Shown in pieces: positions 4,988 through 5,222 of a stretch of DNA of 5,222 bases; positions within the stretch are counted from its first letter, which is position 1, and each line of letters opens with the position of its first letter. This DNA is from Oscillospiraceae bacterium. GTDB taxonomy: Bacteria; Bacillota; Clostridia; Oscillospirales; Oscillospiraceae. Location: NCBI GenBank assembly GCA_015068335.1, contig SVKT01000108.1, positions 1-5,222 on the forward strand, written 5' to 3'. The notes under the pieces are model-generated. The model saw only the letters and a list, made by a program, of their open reading frames with translations, was not told the origin of the DNA and made no database searches. The position numbers and the translations under genes were made by a program.

Positions 4988-5222
4988 TCAGTGGCACCGC
5001 TTGCAGGCTGTGAAGCCCTGTGCGAGGGCGGATTCAACGGTATCCTGAATGGGGGCGATCATGTTGCTGCAGTCGGCGTGGCTGTGGTATTTTTTGCCGC
5101 CGTTGACGGGGATCCATACCAAACGGTCGGAAGCCGAGTCTGGCGTCGGAACGGTAACGGAAGGGGAGGTTTCCTGCTTGGGTGCGGGTTCGGGCGCAGG
5201 CTCGGGTTCGGGCGCGGGTTCG
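4988..5222 (-). CDS. C-terminal end of an EPAP-linker protein with a Cys/His-rich domain (5' end outside window)
   Basis: On the minus strand an open frame enters from the right edge (codons from 5221) and stops at TGA 4988-4990, giving 77 residues. It starts with a Pro/Glu linker (EPAPEPEPAPEPAP), then a Ser/Thr/Pro stretch, then a compact domain from about residue 34. The domain reads VWIPVNGGKKYHSHADCSNM, then a short helix (DTVESALAQGF) and CKRCH at the very end. The pattern G-x-K-Y-H-x(4)-C followed by GFTxCKxC is one I associate with C-terminal domains of clostridial secreted or membrane-attached proteins; C51, C73, C76 and H46, H48 or H77 could bind a metal ion (inference). The linker suggests a protein extending from the membrane or a catalytic domain upstream, which this window does not show. 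The gene converges on cysS. Confidence 0.8.
   Translation of the reverse strand, partial: EPAPEPEPAPEPAPKQETSPSVTVPTPDSASDRLVWIPVNGGKKYHSHADCSNMIAPIQDTVESALAQGFTACKRCH
5180..5221 (-). repeat. EPAP-encoding tandem repeat
   Basis: Fourteen codons alternate Pro with Glu or Ala. On the plus strand GGTTCGGGCGC(A/G)GG recurs, with GGGTTCGGGCGC at both 5186-5197 and 5204-5215. It encodes the flexible linker of the partial minus-strand protein and continues to the window edge, so its full length is unknown. Confidence 0.7.

Noticed and set aside
4795..5037. An 80-codon minus-strand frame crossing the cysS terminator
   Set aside because: It crosses the terminator hairpin and overlaps the end of cysS and the better-supported Cys/His-rich gene in another frame.

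Overview
The window looks like chromosomal DNA of a GC-rich member of the Clostridia, most likely near Oscillospiraceae; this placement is inferred. The reasons are AAGGAG-type ribosome binding sites, sigma-A-like promoters, a tRNA-Cys T-box leader ahead of cysE-cysS, strongly C/G-ending codons, and a clostridial-style C-terminal domain in the last gene. I see no transposase, integrase, CRISPR array, tRNA or rRNA.

Layout. (1) 1-1321, plus strand: the end of an unrecognised gene, then a YhaO/SbcD-like metallophosphoesterase 22 nt downstream, closed by a strong bidirectional terminator at 1337-1375. (2) 1381-2161, minus strand: a GNAT acetyltransferase with a near-consensus promoter whose -35 box sits inside a perfect 15-bp palindrome. 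Behind it is a small ribbon-helix-helix (RHH) DNA-binding protein with its own terminator. (3) 2162-2269: an AT-rich divergent control region with three CTAnTA(G/T) heptamers exactly 10 bp apart. (4) 2270-2485, plus strand: a 71-residue helical protein of unknown function, divergent from the RHH gene. (5) 2482-4975, plus strand: promoter, T-box leader with UGC specifier and UGGA acceptor-pairing bulge, attenuator, cysE, cysS and a terminator. (6) 4988-5222, minus strand: the C-terminal end of a protein with an EPAP linker and a Cys/His-rich domain.

How the genes work together. cysE and cysS form a clear regulatory unit. When uncharged tRNA-Cys accumulates, the leader should antiterminate and raise both O-acetylserine synthesis (the cysteine precursor) and cysteinyl-tRNA synthetase. 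The RHH gene, the heptamer array and the 71-residue gene look like a compact regulator-operator-target module. That module is the least explained part of the window. The remaining genes are probably independent transcription units.
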